Shown here: piece by piece, positions 1-5,842 of the stretch | Numbering within the stretch: position 1 is the stretch's first letter | How the letters are laid out: the number at the start of each line of letters is the position of its first letter | Source of the DNA: an archaeon | GTDB lineage: Archaea; Halobacteriota; Syntropharchaeia; Alkanophagales; Methanospirareceae | Assembly (NCBI GenBank): GCA_030019325.1 | Contig: JASEFB010000061.1 | Coordinates: 1-11,535 of the forward strand | DNA length: 11,535 nucleotides | Direction of reading: 5' to 3' | Notes under the pieces: model-generated | Databases searched by the model: none | Told to the model about the DNA's origin: nothing | Seen by the model: only the letters and a program-made list of their open reading frames with translations | Position numbers and translations under genes: made by a program

Positions 1-132
1 TCCCGCAAGAACATTTACCGCCTCATTAACGCCTTTTTCATTCCCGCTTTCGCAGGGGCATGATGCCACCGCAGGCGCTACTGCCGCCATGACCAACAGC
101 ATTGCAATCAATATGCTTATTACTTTTTTCAT
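1..132 (-). CDS. Secreted or lipid-anchored small protein, N-terminal 44 residues only (cut by window edge)
   Basis: The gene begins with ATG at 132 and reads leftward out of the window, so only 44 codons are visible. The protein opens MKK, then has a hydrophobic stretch of about 15 residues (VISILIAMLLVMAAV), then APAVASCPCESG. This is a standard Sec signal peptide. V-A-S-C around residues 22-25 resembles a lipobox, so the mature protein may be lipid-anchored at Cys25; cleavage after AVA is the alternative. A second Cys follows at residue 27. The start is backed by AAGGAG four bases upstream (137-142) and GGAGGTG at 146-152. The mature part seen so far is small and polar (NEKGVNEAVNVLAG). 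I do not recognise the family, and function cannot be judged from this fragment. Confidence 0.75.
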   Translation of the reverse strand, partial: MKKVISILIAMLLVMAAVAPAVASCPCESGNEKGVNEAVNVLAG

Positions 133-195
133 TTTTCTCCTTTTTCACCTCCTAAATATTTAACCCTTCTTCTTTTTCCTTCCATTTTTCACATC

Positions 196-280
196 ACTTC
201 CTTCTTAGCGCCCCTCCTCGGCGCCTCGCCTTCCTTCTTCGCCTTTTCGCCCGTCCGGGATTCGCACCACGCACGGGACA
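196..280 (-). other. GC-rich island, candidate structured 5' leader or small RNA
   Basis: This short GC-rich block stands out in AT-rich surroundings. Read leftward it contains a hairpin with arms GCGCC and GGCGC around the loop GAGGAGG, and another possible pairing of CCCGT (251-255) with ACGGG (274-278). The 10-mer CTTCCTTCTT occurs at both 197-206 and 230-239 on the plus strand. A TATA-like box just to the right would start a leftward transcript within or near it. The block could therefore be the 5' untranslated leader of the secreted-protein gene. An independent small RNA or a micro-ORF cannot be excluded. Confidence 0.35.
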
Positions 281-282
281 CC

Positions 283-294
283 TTTTTTATATTC
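283..294 (-). promoter_or_regulatory. TATA-like box for the leftward secreted-protein gene
   Basis: The minus strand reads GAATATAAAAAA here. An archaeal transcript would start about 25 nt downstream, near 260-265, giving a leader of about 130 nt that includes most of the GC-rich island. A second AT-rich box, TAAATATTTAA at 153-163, is centred 26 nt before the ATG at 132 and could instead give a leaderless transcript. The good ribosome binding sites before the ATG argue for the long-leader option. Confidence 0.35.
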
Positions 295-383
295 ACGCTT
301 TTATCTTTTCCACACCTTTCACCTTATCTTTGTATTAAAAAGGTAATACAATAATTTTATTGGTAATATTTATAGTTAACAAA

Positions 384-400
384 TTATGATATTGTCATAA
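384..400. promoter_or_regulatory. Dyad TTATGA-N5-TCATAA, possible operator
   Basis: A perfect 6-bp inverted repeat with a 5-bp spacer (TATTG) lies between the two divergent genes, about 50 bp upstream of the fumarase TATA-like sequence. An overlapping inverted repeat, ATATTG (389-394) with CAATAT (406-411), is also present. The shape suits a dimeric winged-helix regulator, but in AT-rich DNA such dyads also arise by chance. Confidence 0.25.
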
Positions 401-450
401 ATAAGCAATATTTCTATCATCTACATTTGCTAATTCCAAATGTCAGAAGA

Positions 451-497
451 ATTATACTCTTTCTTAGTGCAGGTTCTTTCTTTAGAAAGAAAATGCA
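451..497 (+). promoter_or_regulatory. Promoter and start-adjacent palindrome of the fumarase gene
   Basis: ATTATAC at 451-457 is TATA-like and predicts a transcript start near 480. The perfect palindrome TTTCTTT-AG-AAAGAAA lies at 477-492 and ends five bases before the ATG at 498. No ribosome binding site fits in front of the start. The same arrangement, matching at 25 of 27 positions through the ATG, precedes the GINS gene. The palindrome may act as DNA at the transcription start site or as a short RNA hairpin. Confidence 0.45.
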
Positions 498-1097
498 ATG
501 ATGAAAAAGAGATTATTCACACCTCTCAAGGAAGAAGAAATAAAGGAATTGCAGGTGGGGGATATCGTATATCTCAGTGGCGAAGTATATACAGCGAGAG
601 ACAAAGCGCATAATCGAATCATAGAATATAAAATCAAGGATGCAGAAGAGGAAATACCGATAGAAAAAGGTGCGGTACTCTATCATTGCGGTCCGCTTAT
701 GAGGAAGAGCAATGAGAATTGGGAAATTATAGCAGCAGGTCCTACCACCAGTTCGAGAATGGAAGCGACAACGCCGCAAGTAATAGAAACGCTGCGGATT
801 CGAGGAATTATCGGCAAAGGGGGAATGGGAAGTTCCGCGCGAGCTGCTATGCAACAATATGGCTGTGTGTATTTCGCGATGACGGGTGGCGCAGCAGTCT
901 TGGCTGCTACACGTATAAAAGCGATAAAAGCGGTATATTGGACAGACCTCGGTATGGCTGAGGCAGTTTGGCAATTCCTTATCGAAGATTTCGGTCCGCT
1001 TGTGGTCGGCATAGATGCCAACGGTAATAGCCTGTATGAAGAGATAAGTGAAGAAGCTAAGCGTAAAGTTCTTGCTTCAACAACAAATCCGAACTAA
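498..1097 (+). CDS. fumB: Fumarate hydratase class I, beta subunit
   Basis: This 199-residue protein is the beta subunit, matching the C-terminal half of bacterial FumA, of the two-subunit iron-sulfur fumarase/tartrate dehydratase family. With the alpha subunit it interconverts fumarate and malate in the cytosol. Diagnostic stretches are LQVGDIVYLSGEVYTARDKAH (residues about 18-38, the typical swivelling-domain opening), CGPLMRK, AAGPTTSSRME (about 79-89), GIIGKGGM (about 103-110) and FAMTGGAAVLAA (about 126-137). Length is normal for a separate beta subunit. The start could be the ATG at 498 or the next codon at 501; neither has a ribosome binding site. The alpha subunit, which carries the 4Fe-4S cysteines, is not beside it and must lie elsewhere. 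L(+)-tartrate dehydratase beta subunit is the paralogous alternative. The symbol follows archaeal usage and is not the E. coli full-length FumB. Confidence 0.9.
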   Translation: MMKKRLFTPLKEEEIKELQVGDIVYLSGEVYTARDKAHNRIIEYKIKDAEEEIPIEKGAVLYHCGPLMRKSNENWEIIAAGPTTSSRMEATTPQVIETLRIRGIIGKGGMGSSARAAMQQYGCVYFAMTGGAAVLAATRIKAIKAVYWTDLGMAEAVWQFLIEDFGPLVVGIDANGNSLYEEISEEAKRKVLASTTNPN

Positions 1098-1117
1098 ATC
1101 CCACATTCCGAATCGTA

Positions 1118-1130
1118 AAAGTGAGACTTT
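1118..1130 (+). terminator. Weak hairpin between convergent fumarase gene and argJ
   Basis: AAAGT-GAG-ACTTT forms a 5-bp stem with a 3-base loop, 20 bp after the fumarase stop codon in the 77-bp convergent gap. No long T tract follows on either strand, so a role as a terminator is only a possibility. Confidence 0.2.
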
Positions 1131-1174
1131 GGGAAGGGAGATTATGGTCGAAATCTTAAGTACCTGATACCCCT

Positions 1175-2374
1175 TTAATGCAAGCCCGCATTTATTCTGA
1201 CATAATCATAGGTCAAATCGCAACCCCACGCTCTCGCCTCCACTTCTTCTCCAGTTCCTAGATCCACATCGATGAGGAGCTCCTTACCCTTCATTATGGT
1301 TCTTGCCAACCCAAAAAGATCCATAAATTCTCCGTTCTTCACTGCTAAAATCTCCTTATCGCTTTTTAAGCTTATAGATATCCTACTGGGGTCGACATCT
1401 CCGGCGATAGCTGAGCTCCCGATAGCTGCTATTATACGACCACAGGTAAGATCAGGGCGTTCACCAAAAAGAGCACTTTTCACTAACGGTGACCTGAGTA
1501 TTGACCGCGCTACTTCCCTTGCATCCGCAATGGATGGAGCACCTTTTACTCTCACCTCGATGAACTTCGTTGCACCTTCGCCATCCCGCGCCATCAGCTT
1601 TGCAAGCTCCTGGCAAACAAAAGTTAATCCCACTTTAAAATCCTCTTTGCTTATCTTACCACTCCTCCCCGTGGATACAAGCAATACCATGTCGTTCGTG
1701 CTCATATCGCCATCCACTACCACCATATTGAATGAATTGTCAACTGCTTCTTTCAAACTCCTGCCTAGGACTTCTTCCTCCAAAGAAGCATCGGTATAAA
1801 TAAAAGAGAGCATGGTAGCGGTAGCAAGATGAGGGAATATCATCCCTGCACCTTTTGCTATTCCTCCTATTACCACTTGCTCATCATTGCCCGTATCGAT
1901 ACGTATCGCCTTCTCCTTAGGGAAGGTGTCAGTGGTCATTATAGCCTTCGCTGCGGTTGTGCTCCCTCCTTCTCCAGAAGTCAATCCCTTCACAACTTCT
2001 CCGAGCTGCCGTTCTATTAGGTCCATATCCAGTTGTACCCCAATAGGACCTGTAGACGCAACAGCTACCTCCTCCCTCTCAACACCTAAACATGACGAAG
2101 CAAGCTCTGCCATTCTTTCTGCATTCCTCATCCCCCTCTCGCCTGTAAAACTATTTGCACAGCCACTGTTCGCTATTATCGCGCTTATTCTTCCTGTCTC
2201 AAGCTGCTTCTTCGTATACCTCACCGATGCAGCTTTTAGGTTGTTTGAAGTAAACATACCTACCGCTCTTCCTTCCCCTTCTATCAAGGCTAACCCCTTA
2301 GTCCCTTCTTTTATTCCGTATGCTCTTACTCCTTTCGCAGCACAAATTCCACCTTTCACCATTTTTATCTTCAT
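1175..2374 (-). CDS. argJ: Glutamate N-acetyltransferase / ornithine acetyltransferase
   Basis: This 399-residue protein is a member of the ArgJ family. It moves the acetyl group from N-acetylornithine to glutamate in the cyclic arginine pathway; bifunctional members also use acetyl-CoA. The precursor cleaves itself between Ala and Thr to give alpha and beta chains. The site is seen in KAIMTTDTFPKE (about residues 143-154), with the second of the paired residues in MTTDT supplying the nucleophilic Thr. Other family marks are GGICAAKGVRAYGIKEG near the N-terminus, ANSGCANSFTGERG (about 68-81), STGPIGV, GGIAKGAGMIFP, VDGDMSTNDM, and the C-terminal DLTYDYVRINAGLH. Length is typical. The ATG at 2374 gives the expected N-terminus, and MVKGG five codons in is a possible alternative start. 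The gene stands alone, with no other arg genes beside it. Whether the enzyme is mono- or bifunctional cannot be read from sequence alone. Confidence 0.95.
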   Translation of the reverse strand: MKIKMVKGGICAAKGVRAYGIKEGTKGLALIEGEGRAVGMFTSNNLKAASVRYTKKQLETGRISAIIANSGCANSFTGERGMRNAERMAELASSCLGVEREEVAVASTGPIGVQLDMDLIERQLGEVVKGLTSGEGGSTTAAKAIMTTDTFPKEKAIRIDTGNDEQVVIGGIAKGAGMIFPHLATATMLSFIYTDASLEEEVLGRSLKEAVDNSFNMVVVDGDMSTNDMVLLVSTGRSGKISKEDFKVGLTFVCQELAKLMARDGEGATKFIEVRVKGAPSIADAREVARSILRSPLVKSALFGERPDLTCGRIIAAIGSSAIAGDVDPSRISISLKSDKEILAVKNGEFMDLFGLARTIMKGKELLIDVDLGTGEEVEARAWGCDLTYDYVRINAGLH

Positions 2375-2408
2375 GCTTTTCTCTTACTTCTGGATTGTAC
2401 ACGAAAAG

Positions 2409-2418
2409 TTATTTAAAT
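2409..2418. promoter_or_regulatory. Shared TATA-like element between argJ and tRNA-Val
   Basis: TTATTTAAAT contains the self-complementary ATTTAAAT. On the minus strand it lies about 38 nt before the argJ start. On the plus strand it lies about 38 nt before the mature tRNA end, preceded by purine-rich CGAAAAG. It may therefore serve both divergent genes. A second AT-rich stretch (CTAATTAAATAAA, about 2436-2448) lies nearer the tRNA. Confidence 0.35.
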
Positions 2419-2455
2419 CACTCCATTTTTATTCTCTAATTAAATAAAGAGTGAA

Positions 2456-2529
2456 GGGCTCGTGGTCTAGCTGGTTATGACACCGCCTTCACGAGGCGGA
2501 GGTCATGCGTTCGAATCGCATCGGGCCCA
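2456..2529 (+). tRNA. tRNA-Val (anticodon CAC)
   Basis: A full cloverleaf can be drawn. The acceptor arm GGGCTCG (2456-2462) pairs with CGGGCCC (2522-2528) with one G-T pair, followed by discriminator A. The D arm contains CTAGCTGGTTATGAC. The anticodon stem CCGCC/GGCGG encloses the loop TTCACGA, giving anticodon CAC for the valine codon GTG. The T arm is ATGCG-TTCGAAT-CGCAT. There is no intron and no encoded CCA (CAT follows the C), so the end is added after transcription, as in most archaea. Confidence 0.95.
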
Positions 2530-2540
2530 TTCCAGTAACT

Positions 2541-2560
2541 CCTCAGACAATTTTTTGAGG
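2541..2560 (+). terminator. Hairpin with T-run just after tRNA-Val
   Basis: CCTCA (2541-2545) can pair with TGAGG (2556-2560) around a loop that includes the run of six T at 2551-2556. Archaeal RNA polymerase stops at T-runs, so this is the likely 3' end of the tRNA precursor, 12 bp after the discriminator base. Confidence 0.4.
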
Positions 2561-2654
2561 TAGTAATAGGTAGGTATGTATATCTCGCGAAAACTCGATT
2601 CTCTTAAATTTTATTGTTACCTCATATGTTCAACGTTTATCTTTTATCCTCACC

Positions 2655-2664
2655 ATATATATAT
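2655..2664 (+). promoter_or_regulatory. TATA box of dnaG
   Basis: ATATATATAT is the best TATA-like element in the 220-bp gap before dnaG. It predicts a transcript start near 2685. That would exclude the open-frame extension beginning at 2576 and leave about 65 nt of leader before the chosen ATG at 2750. Confidence 0.45.
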
Positions 2665-2734
2665 CTGGAAAAATTCTGTTGCCAAGATAGATGGAGCGAT
2701 GGCAAAGTTAAAAGATAAAGGAGCTGAAACGTTT

Positions 2735-2740
2735 GAGGAG
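2735..2740 (+). promoter_or_regulatory. Ribosome binding site deciding the dnaG start
   Basis: GAGGAG sits nine bases before ATG 2750. It is the main reason for shortening the open frame that extends upstream by 58 codons. Confidence 0.6.
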
Positions 2741-2749
2741 AAAAATAAA

Positions 2750-3925
2750 ATGCACGATGTAGATACAACAAAATATGTTATTCATGCTAACATCACAGCT
2801 GAGGGTTTTGTTGAGAAATCCGATGTGGTGGGTGCAATATTTGGTCAGACAGAAGGGTTATTGGGTGAAGAATTGGACCTGAGAGACTTGCAGAAGAGTA
2901 GCCGAATTGGCAGAATAGAGGTGAACGTAGAGTCGAAAGGCGGGAAATCAAGTGGAGAGATACTCATACCCTCTGGTTTGGATAAGGTAGAAACCGCGAT
3001 ACTGGCTGCTTCGTTGGAGACCATCGATCGGGTAGGGCCCTGTATTGCGAAGGTGGCAGTTACCAAGGTAGAGGACATAAGAGCGACGAAGAGAAGGAAG
3101 ATAATAGAGCGAGCAAAAAAGCTGATGCAAGAATCTATCGAGAAAGGTATAGATAGTGAGGTGATGTTGAGCGAAGTGAAGCAGGCAGTGAGAATGGAAG
3201 AAATCACGTATTATAAGGGATTGCCGGCAGGACCGAATGTAGAGAGTTCTGATGCCATATTAGTGGTAGAGGGAAGAGCAGATGTGTTAAATCTGCTTAA
3301 ATATGGGATTAAAAATGCAATAGCGGTAGAAGGCACGAATATCTCGCCGGTAATAAACAAGCTGAGCAAGAGAAAGACGGTTACAGCTTTCGTCGACGGT
3401 GACCGAGGCGGTGACCTCATCTTAAAGGAGCTCTTACAGGTCGCTGATATCGATTATATTGCATTAGCGCCTGAGGGGAGGAGTGTGGAGGACATGACGT
3501 ACAAAGAGATAATGAAAGCACTGCATAACAAAACACCCGTAGAGCAGGAAGGATACGTTGGTGAGAAAAAGGAGCAAGAACAAGAGCAGCAGAGAGTAAT
3601 CCAAAGAAAGAAGACCAAGGAAGAGAAAGAGGAAAAAGCTCCGAACCCCTTTAAAATCCATCTCGAAGAACTCGAAGGCACGTTTAAGGCACGGTTGTTA
3701 GACAAAGAGAAGAACATACTAAAGGAGACGACGGTCAGAGACCTCGCAAAAGAATTGAAGGATGCACACGAAAATGCAAAGAGCGTGGTGTTTGATGGTG
3801 TAATCACACAAAGGATCGTGGATATCGCAAAAGAGAAGGATTTGGAATACGTAGTGGGGATAAAGATAGGAGATGTCGTTAAAATGCCTACATCTCTGAA
3901 GATACTAACGCCCGATTCCGCCTGA
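2750..3925 (+). CDS. dnaG: Archaeal DnaG-type primase (TOPRIM), exosome-associated
   Basis: This is the archaeal DnaG homologue, known as a primase-like TOPRIM protein and as a stable subunit of the RNA-degrading exosome, where it binds poly(A)-rich RNA. From the chosen start the protein has 391 residues. The N-terminal region holds the family hallmark DVVGAIFGQTEGLLG (about 25-39). The TOPRIM domain has the catalytic Glu in VVEGRADVLNLL (EGRADV 174-179) and the acidic DGDRGGD (216-222). A highly charged Glu/Lys/Gln linker (about 266-300) leads to a C-terminal domain of about 90 residues. The open frame runs back to 2576, but ATG 2750 is chosen because GAGGAG lies nine bases upstream, the TATA box is at 2655, and the family normally begins a few residues before KYVIHANI. 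ATG 2699 is a weaker alternative, with its GGAG only two bases away. Csl4 and Rrp4/41/42 genes are not in the window. Confidence 0.93.
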   Translation: MHDVDTTKYVIHANITAEGFVEKSDVVGAIFGQTEGLLGEELDLRDLQKSSRIGRIEVNVESKGGKSSGEILIPSGLDKVETAILAASLETIDRVGPCIAKVAVTKVEDIRATKRRKIIERAKKLMQESIEKGIDSEVMLSEVKQAVRMEEITYYKGLPAGPNVESSDAILVVEGRADVLNLLKYGIKNAIAVEGTNISPVINKLSKRKTVTAFVDGDRGGDLILKELLQVADIDYIALAPEGRSVEDMTYKEIMKALHNKTPVEQEGYVGEKKEQEQEQQRVIQRKKTKEEKEEKAPNPFKIHLEELEGTFKARLLDKEKNILKETTVRDLAKELKDAHENAKSVVFDGVITQRIVDIAKEKDLEYVVGIKIGDVVKMPTSLKILTPDSA

Positions 3926-3951
3926 CGACGATAGCGAAGAAGAGAAAGCGC

Positions 3952-3968
3952 AAAGGAAAAAAACCTTT
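3952..3968 (-). terminator. T-run terminator at the end of the pbaB transcript
   Basis: On the minus strand AAAGG-TTTTTTT-CCTTT occurs 28 bp past the pbaB stop codon. The run of seven T is a typical archaeal stop signal, and the flanks can pair as a 5-bp stem. On the plus strand the same hairpin follows dnaG by 26 bp, but its loop is A-rich, so it is a poor terminator in that direction. Confidence 0.5.
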
Positions 3969-3995
3969 TGGCAGAGATCCCTGAGCAATTTGCCT

Positions 3996-4754
3996 TTATC
4001 TAATGTATTCTAACTCTTCCTCTCTCCTTCTCGGAATCTGCGCTTGTTCCATCTCTTTCAGTCGCTCGACGACTTTTTCCATCTCTTCTGCACGGTCTTT
4101 CAAAGCCTGCATGTCTATTTCGAGATCTAATGCACGGCACAGTATTTCGAGAACTGCCTGTGCGCTCTTTGGATCTACTAAATAACCCGAGGTAAGGCCC
4201 AGCAAACACACCGCTTGAATACCCCGCAGTTTCCCAAGACCCAACAAAAGCCCTGAAGCTCCTACTATACTCCCCCCCGGTTCTTCCTCTCTGAATTCCA
4301 CTCCGTATCTCTTCATCTCCTCTACAAGTTCAGCTTCATTCGCAGCCCCAAGCACCTTTTGTCTTTCCACAAGCTGACCTATGCCATATCCACCCAGTGT
4401 GTAGATGCGGGAAACCTCATACTGTTCTGCGATGTCAAGCAAGGACTCGGCGAGAAGATAATGCCCCTCATTGGTGACGCTCTGCTGGTCCCCGCTGAGA
4501 ATCAATAGGTCCAGCTTCTCTGATTTCCATGCATAGAACTCATTTTTGCTTAAACGAACTGTTCCATCGTTATTTACCAATACTTGTGGTGGAAAATGCC
4601 ATGAGTAGATCTCAATGATCTTCTCGGCATTCAGCTCATGTATTATATGCTCAGCTACCAACTTTCCGACGTTTCCCACTCCTGGAAGCCCCTCTATCAT
4701 CACGGGCTTCTTCAATTTCACCTTTTTTAGCTCGCGTATTTCTATCTCTTGCAT
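3996..4754 (-). CDS. pbaB: PAC2-family proteasome assembly chaperone
   Basis: The 252-residue protein belongs to the PAC2 (DUF75) family. Archaeal members PbaA and PbaB bind proteasome alpha subunits in the cytosol and are linked to 20S proteasome assembly. The signature LKKPVMIEGLPGVGNVGKLVAEHI is at about residues 14-37. It is followed by LLILSGDQQSVTNEGHYLLAE, the glycine-rich YTLGGYGIGQ, GASGLLLGLG and AVCLLGLTSGYLVDPKSAQAVLEIL. A helical, charged C-terminal tail (about 205-252) ends in LEYIR. This has a Tyr third from the end and so is close to, but not exactly, the HbYX proteasome-docking motif. ATG 4754 has GGATGATG upstream and lies inside the nop10 gene, overlapping it by 104 nt in another frame. 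Nop10 next to this family is a standard archaeal pairing. PbaB is preferred over PbaA on context; the exact orthology is unproven. Confidence 0.85.
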   Translation of the reverse strand: MQEIEIRELKKVKLKKPVMIEGLPGVGNVGKLVAEHIIHELNAEKIIEIYSWHFPPQVLVNNDGTVRLSKNEFYAWKSEKLDLLILSGDQQSVTNEGHYLLAESLLDIAEQYEVSRIYTLGGYGIGQLVERQKVLGAANEAELVEEMKRYGVEFREEEPGGSIVGASGLLLGLGKLRGIQAVCLLGLTSGYLVDPKSAQAVLEILCRALDLEIDMQALKDRAEEMEKVVERLKEMEQAQIPRRREEELEYIR

Positions 4755-4902
4755 ATTTCATCATCCTTCTATACTTTCCATACGGATCTTTCGGGGAGAA
4801 CCTTGGAGGTAGTGGATTCTTTGTCACTCTTCCACACTTCTCACAAACCTCCTTTAATGTATATTCTCCACACGCTTCACATTTCCTTATCTTTGACTTC
4901 AT
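4651..4902 (-). CDS. nop10: H/ACA ribonucleoprotein subunit Nop10, with C-terminal extension
   Basis: Nop10 is the small zinc-binding protein that joins Cbf5, Gar1 and L7Ae in the H/ACA complex for RNA-guided pseudouridylation of rRNA. Residues 1-49 fit the family closely. CEACG at 8-12 and CEKCG at 20-24 are the two C-X2-C zinc knuckles, and RFSPKDPYGKYRR (34-46) is the linear Cbf5-contacting segment. The protein has 83 residues, against about 55-60 usual for archaea. The extra part, about 50-83, is basic (many Lys/Arg) and is encoded entirely where the gene overlaps the start of pbaB. The tail could be a read-on after loss of the normal stop codon rather than a functional domain. ATG 4902 follows a 28-bp palindrome by one base, with no ribosome binding site. 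Confidence 0.9.
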   Translation of the reverse strand: MKSKIRKCEACGEYTLKEVCEKCGRVTKNPLPPRFSPKDPYGKYRRMMKYARDRNTRAKKGEIEEARDDRGASRSGKRRKVGS

Positions 4903-4903
4903 A

Positions 4904-4931
4904 AAACTTTTCTTTTTAAAAAGAAAAGTTT
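4904..4931 (-). promoter_or_regulatory. 28-bp perfect palindrome touching the nop10 start codon
   Basis: Arms AAACTTTTCTTTTT and AAAAAGAAAAGTTT meet without a spacer, and one base separates the palindrome from ATG 4902. Upstream on the minus strand are TTTAATAAA (about 4930-4938) and TTATAAAAAATTTTT (about 4939-4953), either of which could be a TATA box. The nearer one would give an almost leaderless transcript, so the palindrome may be a promoter-overlapping operator rather than an RNA hairpin. Confidence 0.4.
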
Positions 4932-4962
4932 ATTAAAGAAAAATTTTTTATAACAAAGCTTT

Positions 4963-4976
4963 TCTTCTCGAGAGAA
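4963..4976. repeat. Inverted repeat CTTCTC-GA-GAGAAG
   Basis: This is a perfect 6-bp inverted repeat with a 2-bp centre, the middle of three palindromes in the 112-bp gap between aIF2-alpha and nop10. The position is accurate to about two bases. Confidence 0.4.
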
Positions 4977-4988
4977 GGTTTCTTTGAT

Positions 4989-5014
4989 CAAACTTTCTTT
5001 TTAAAGAAAGTTTG
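4989..5014. repeat. Palindrome directly abutting the aIF2-alpha stop codon
   Basis: Arms CAAACTTTCTTT (4989-5000) and AAAGAAAGTTTG (5003-5014) form a perfect 12-bp stem around TT. It begins at the base after the aIF2-alpha stop. No T-run follows on the minus strand, so it is not a classic archaeal terminator. It could protect the mRNA 3' end or belong to the same palindrome family found before GINS and the fumarase gene. Confidence 0.45.
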
Positions 5015-5842
5015 TTAAGGAAGAGTTCGGTAGAACTTCCCGTATCCTTCGTTTCTTTTTATGAGCTCAATGGCAGCATTAGCCGCATCGCTCAATACGT
5101 TCTCTGCCTCCTTATAATTGGGAGCGGTAACACGTATCCTATACTTCGGTGCACCGATATAGAAGCATTCTACTTTGGTACCATCTGTATCTTTGTCTTT
5201 TTTTGAAGATTTTATCGTTATCACCTCTTCGGCCTTCCTCAATGCTTCCTTTATTATCTCCACACCTTCAGGCAGAGGACACTTCAGCTCTACATACCCT
5301 GTAATCTGCACAGAAGGGAGTTTAACATTGGCAAGAGCCACCTCGTGTATTGCCTCTGCGTAGTCCTCCTTTATCTCAAGTTCGATCAGCGCTTTTTTGC
5401 CAACCCTTAAGATATCCTCAAATGCATCATACAGACTTCCATACGCATCAAATAATTTCGCCTCAATCTCTTCGAGCTCACCTTTGCTCAACCCGATTTT
5501 AGAGGAGGGCGCAGCGAGGGCGAGAGTAAGCCACTTCATTGCTTTCTTCTCGTTCTTCCACTCCTTTATCTTCTTCCTTCTTTGTCCCTCTTTTACCGCC
5601 TTTAAGGATAAATCGATATGTCCTCTCCGTTCATCCACGTGGAGCACTTTACACACGACTTTCTGCCCCTCTCGCACATAATCCCTCAGATGTTTCACCC
5701 ACCCCGAAGATACCTCACCAATGTTGATGAGTCCTTCTTTTCCTCCATATTCTTCAAGCGTAACAAAAACTCCAAAAGGTTTGAGTTCTTTTACCGTACA
5801 AACTACTAATTCACCCTTCTCCGGCCATTCTTCCCTTACCAT
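5015..5842 (-). CDS. eif2a: Translation initiation factor aIF2, alpha subunit
   Basis: This is the 275-residue alpha subunit of the heterotrimeric archaeal initiation factor 2, which brings initiator Met-tRNA to the small ribosomal subunit. Residues about 10-83 form an S1 RNA-binding domain (GELVVCTVKELKPFGVFVTL, then EGLINIGEVS and GHIDLSLKAV). A helical middle domain follows, with KKAMKWLTLALA. The C-terminal alpha-beta domain (about 180-275) contains VQITGYVELKCPLPEGVEIIKEAL and PKYRIRVTAPNYKEAENVL. Length and order are standard. The ATG at 5842 follows the rps27e stop codon with no gap (TAGATG), which points to translational coupling. The expected position of the eukaryotic regulatory serine was not examined, and archaeal regulation there is unsettled. 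Confidence 0.95.
   Translation of the reverse strand: MVREEWPEKGELVVCTVKELKPFGVFVTLEEYGGKEGLINIGEVSSGWVKHLRDYVREGQKVVCKVLHVDERRGHIDLSLKAVKEGQRRKKIKEWKNEKKAMKWLTLALAAPSSKIGLSKGELEEIEAKLFDAYGSLYDAFEDILRVGKKALIELEIKEDYAEAIHEVALANVKLPSVQITGYVELKCPLPEGVEIIKEALRKAEEVITIKSSKKDKDTDGTKVECFYIGAPKYRIRVTAPNYKEAENVLSDAANAAIELIKRNEGYGKFYRTLP

Larger units (their letters stand above)
133..497. other. Divergent intergenic region, 365 bp, no convincing protein gene
   Basis: This stretch separates the leftward secreted-protein gene from the rightward fumarase gene. From 133 to about 250 the plus strand is strongly pyrimidine-rich, so the leftward transcript would be purine-rich. A GC-rich island lies at about 207-280. 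From 300 to 470 the sequence is very AT-rich and holds the promoter area of the fumarase gene, with two GGTAATA copies (342-348 and 362-368) 20 bp apart and a dyad at 384-400. The only open frame I noted is a 26-codon arginine-rich GTG frame in the GC island. Confidence 0.7.

Noticed and set aside
244..275. tRNA-like T arm (minus strand GGTGCGAATCCC followed by GGACGGGC)
   Set aside because: The bases on either side of the loop do not pair as a T stem, and no anticodon or D arm can be placed upstream.
513..974. 153-codon open frame on the minus strand inside the fumarase gene
   Set aside because: The sense strand encodes a clear fumarase beta subunit; the antisense translation has no recognisable domain and unnatural composition.
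1272..2447. Long plus-strand frames (175 and 186 codons) opposite argJ
   Set aside because: They are shadows of argJ, which is conserved over its full length with all catalytic residues.
2576..2749. 58-codon N-terminal extension of DnaG
   Set aside because: It precedes and spans the TATA box at 2655, is unlike the family N-terminus, and a good ribosome binding site marks ATG 2750.
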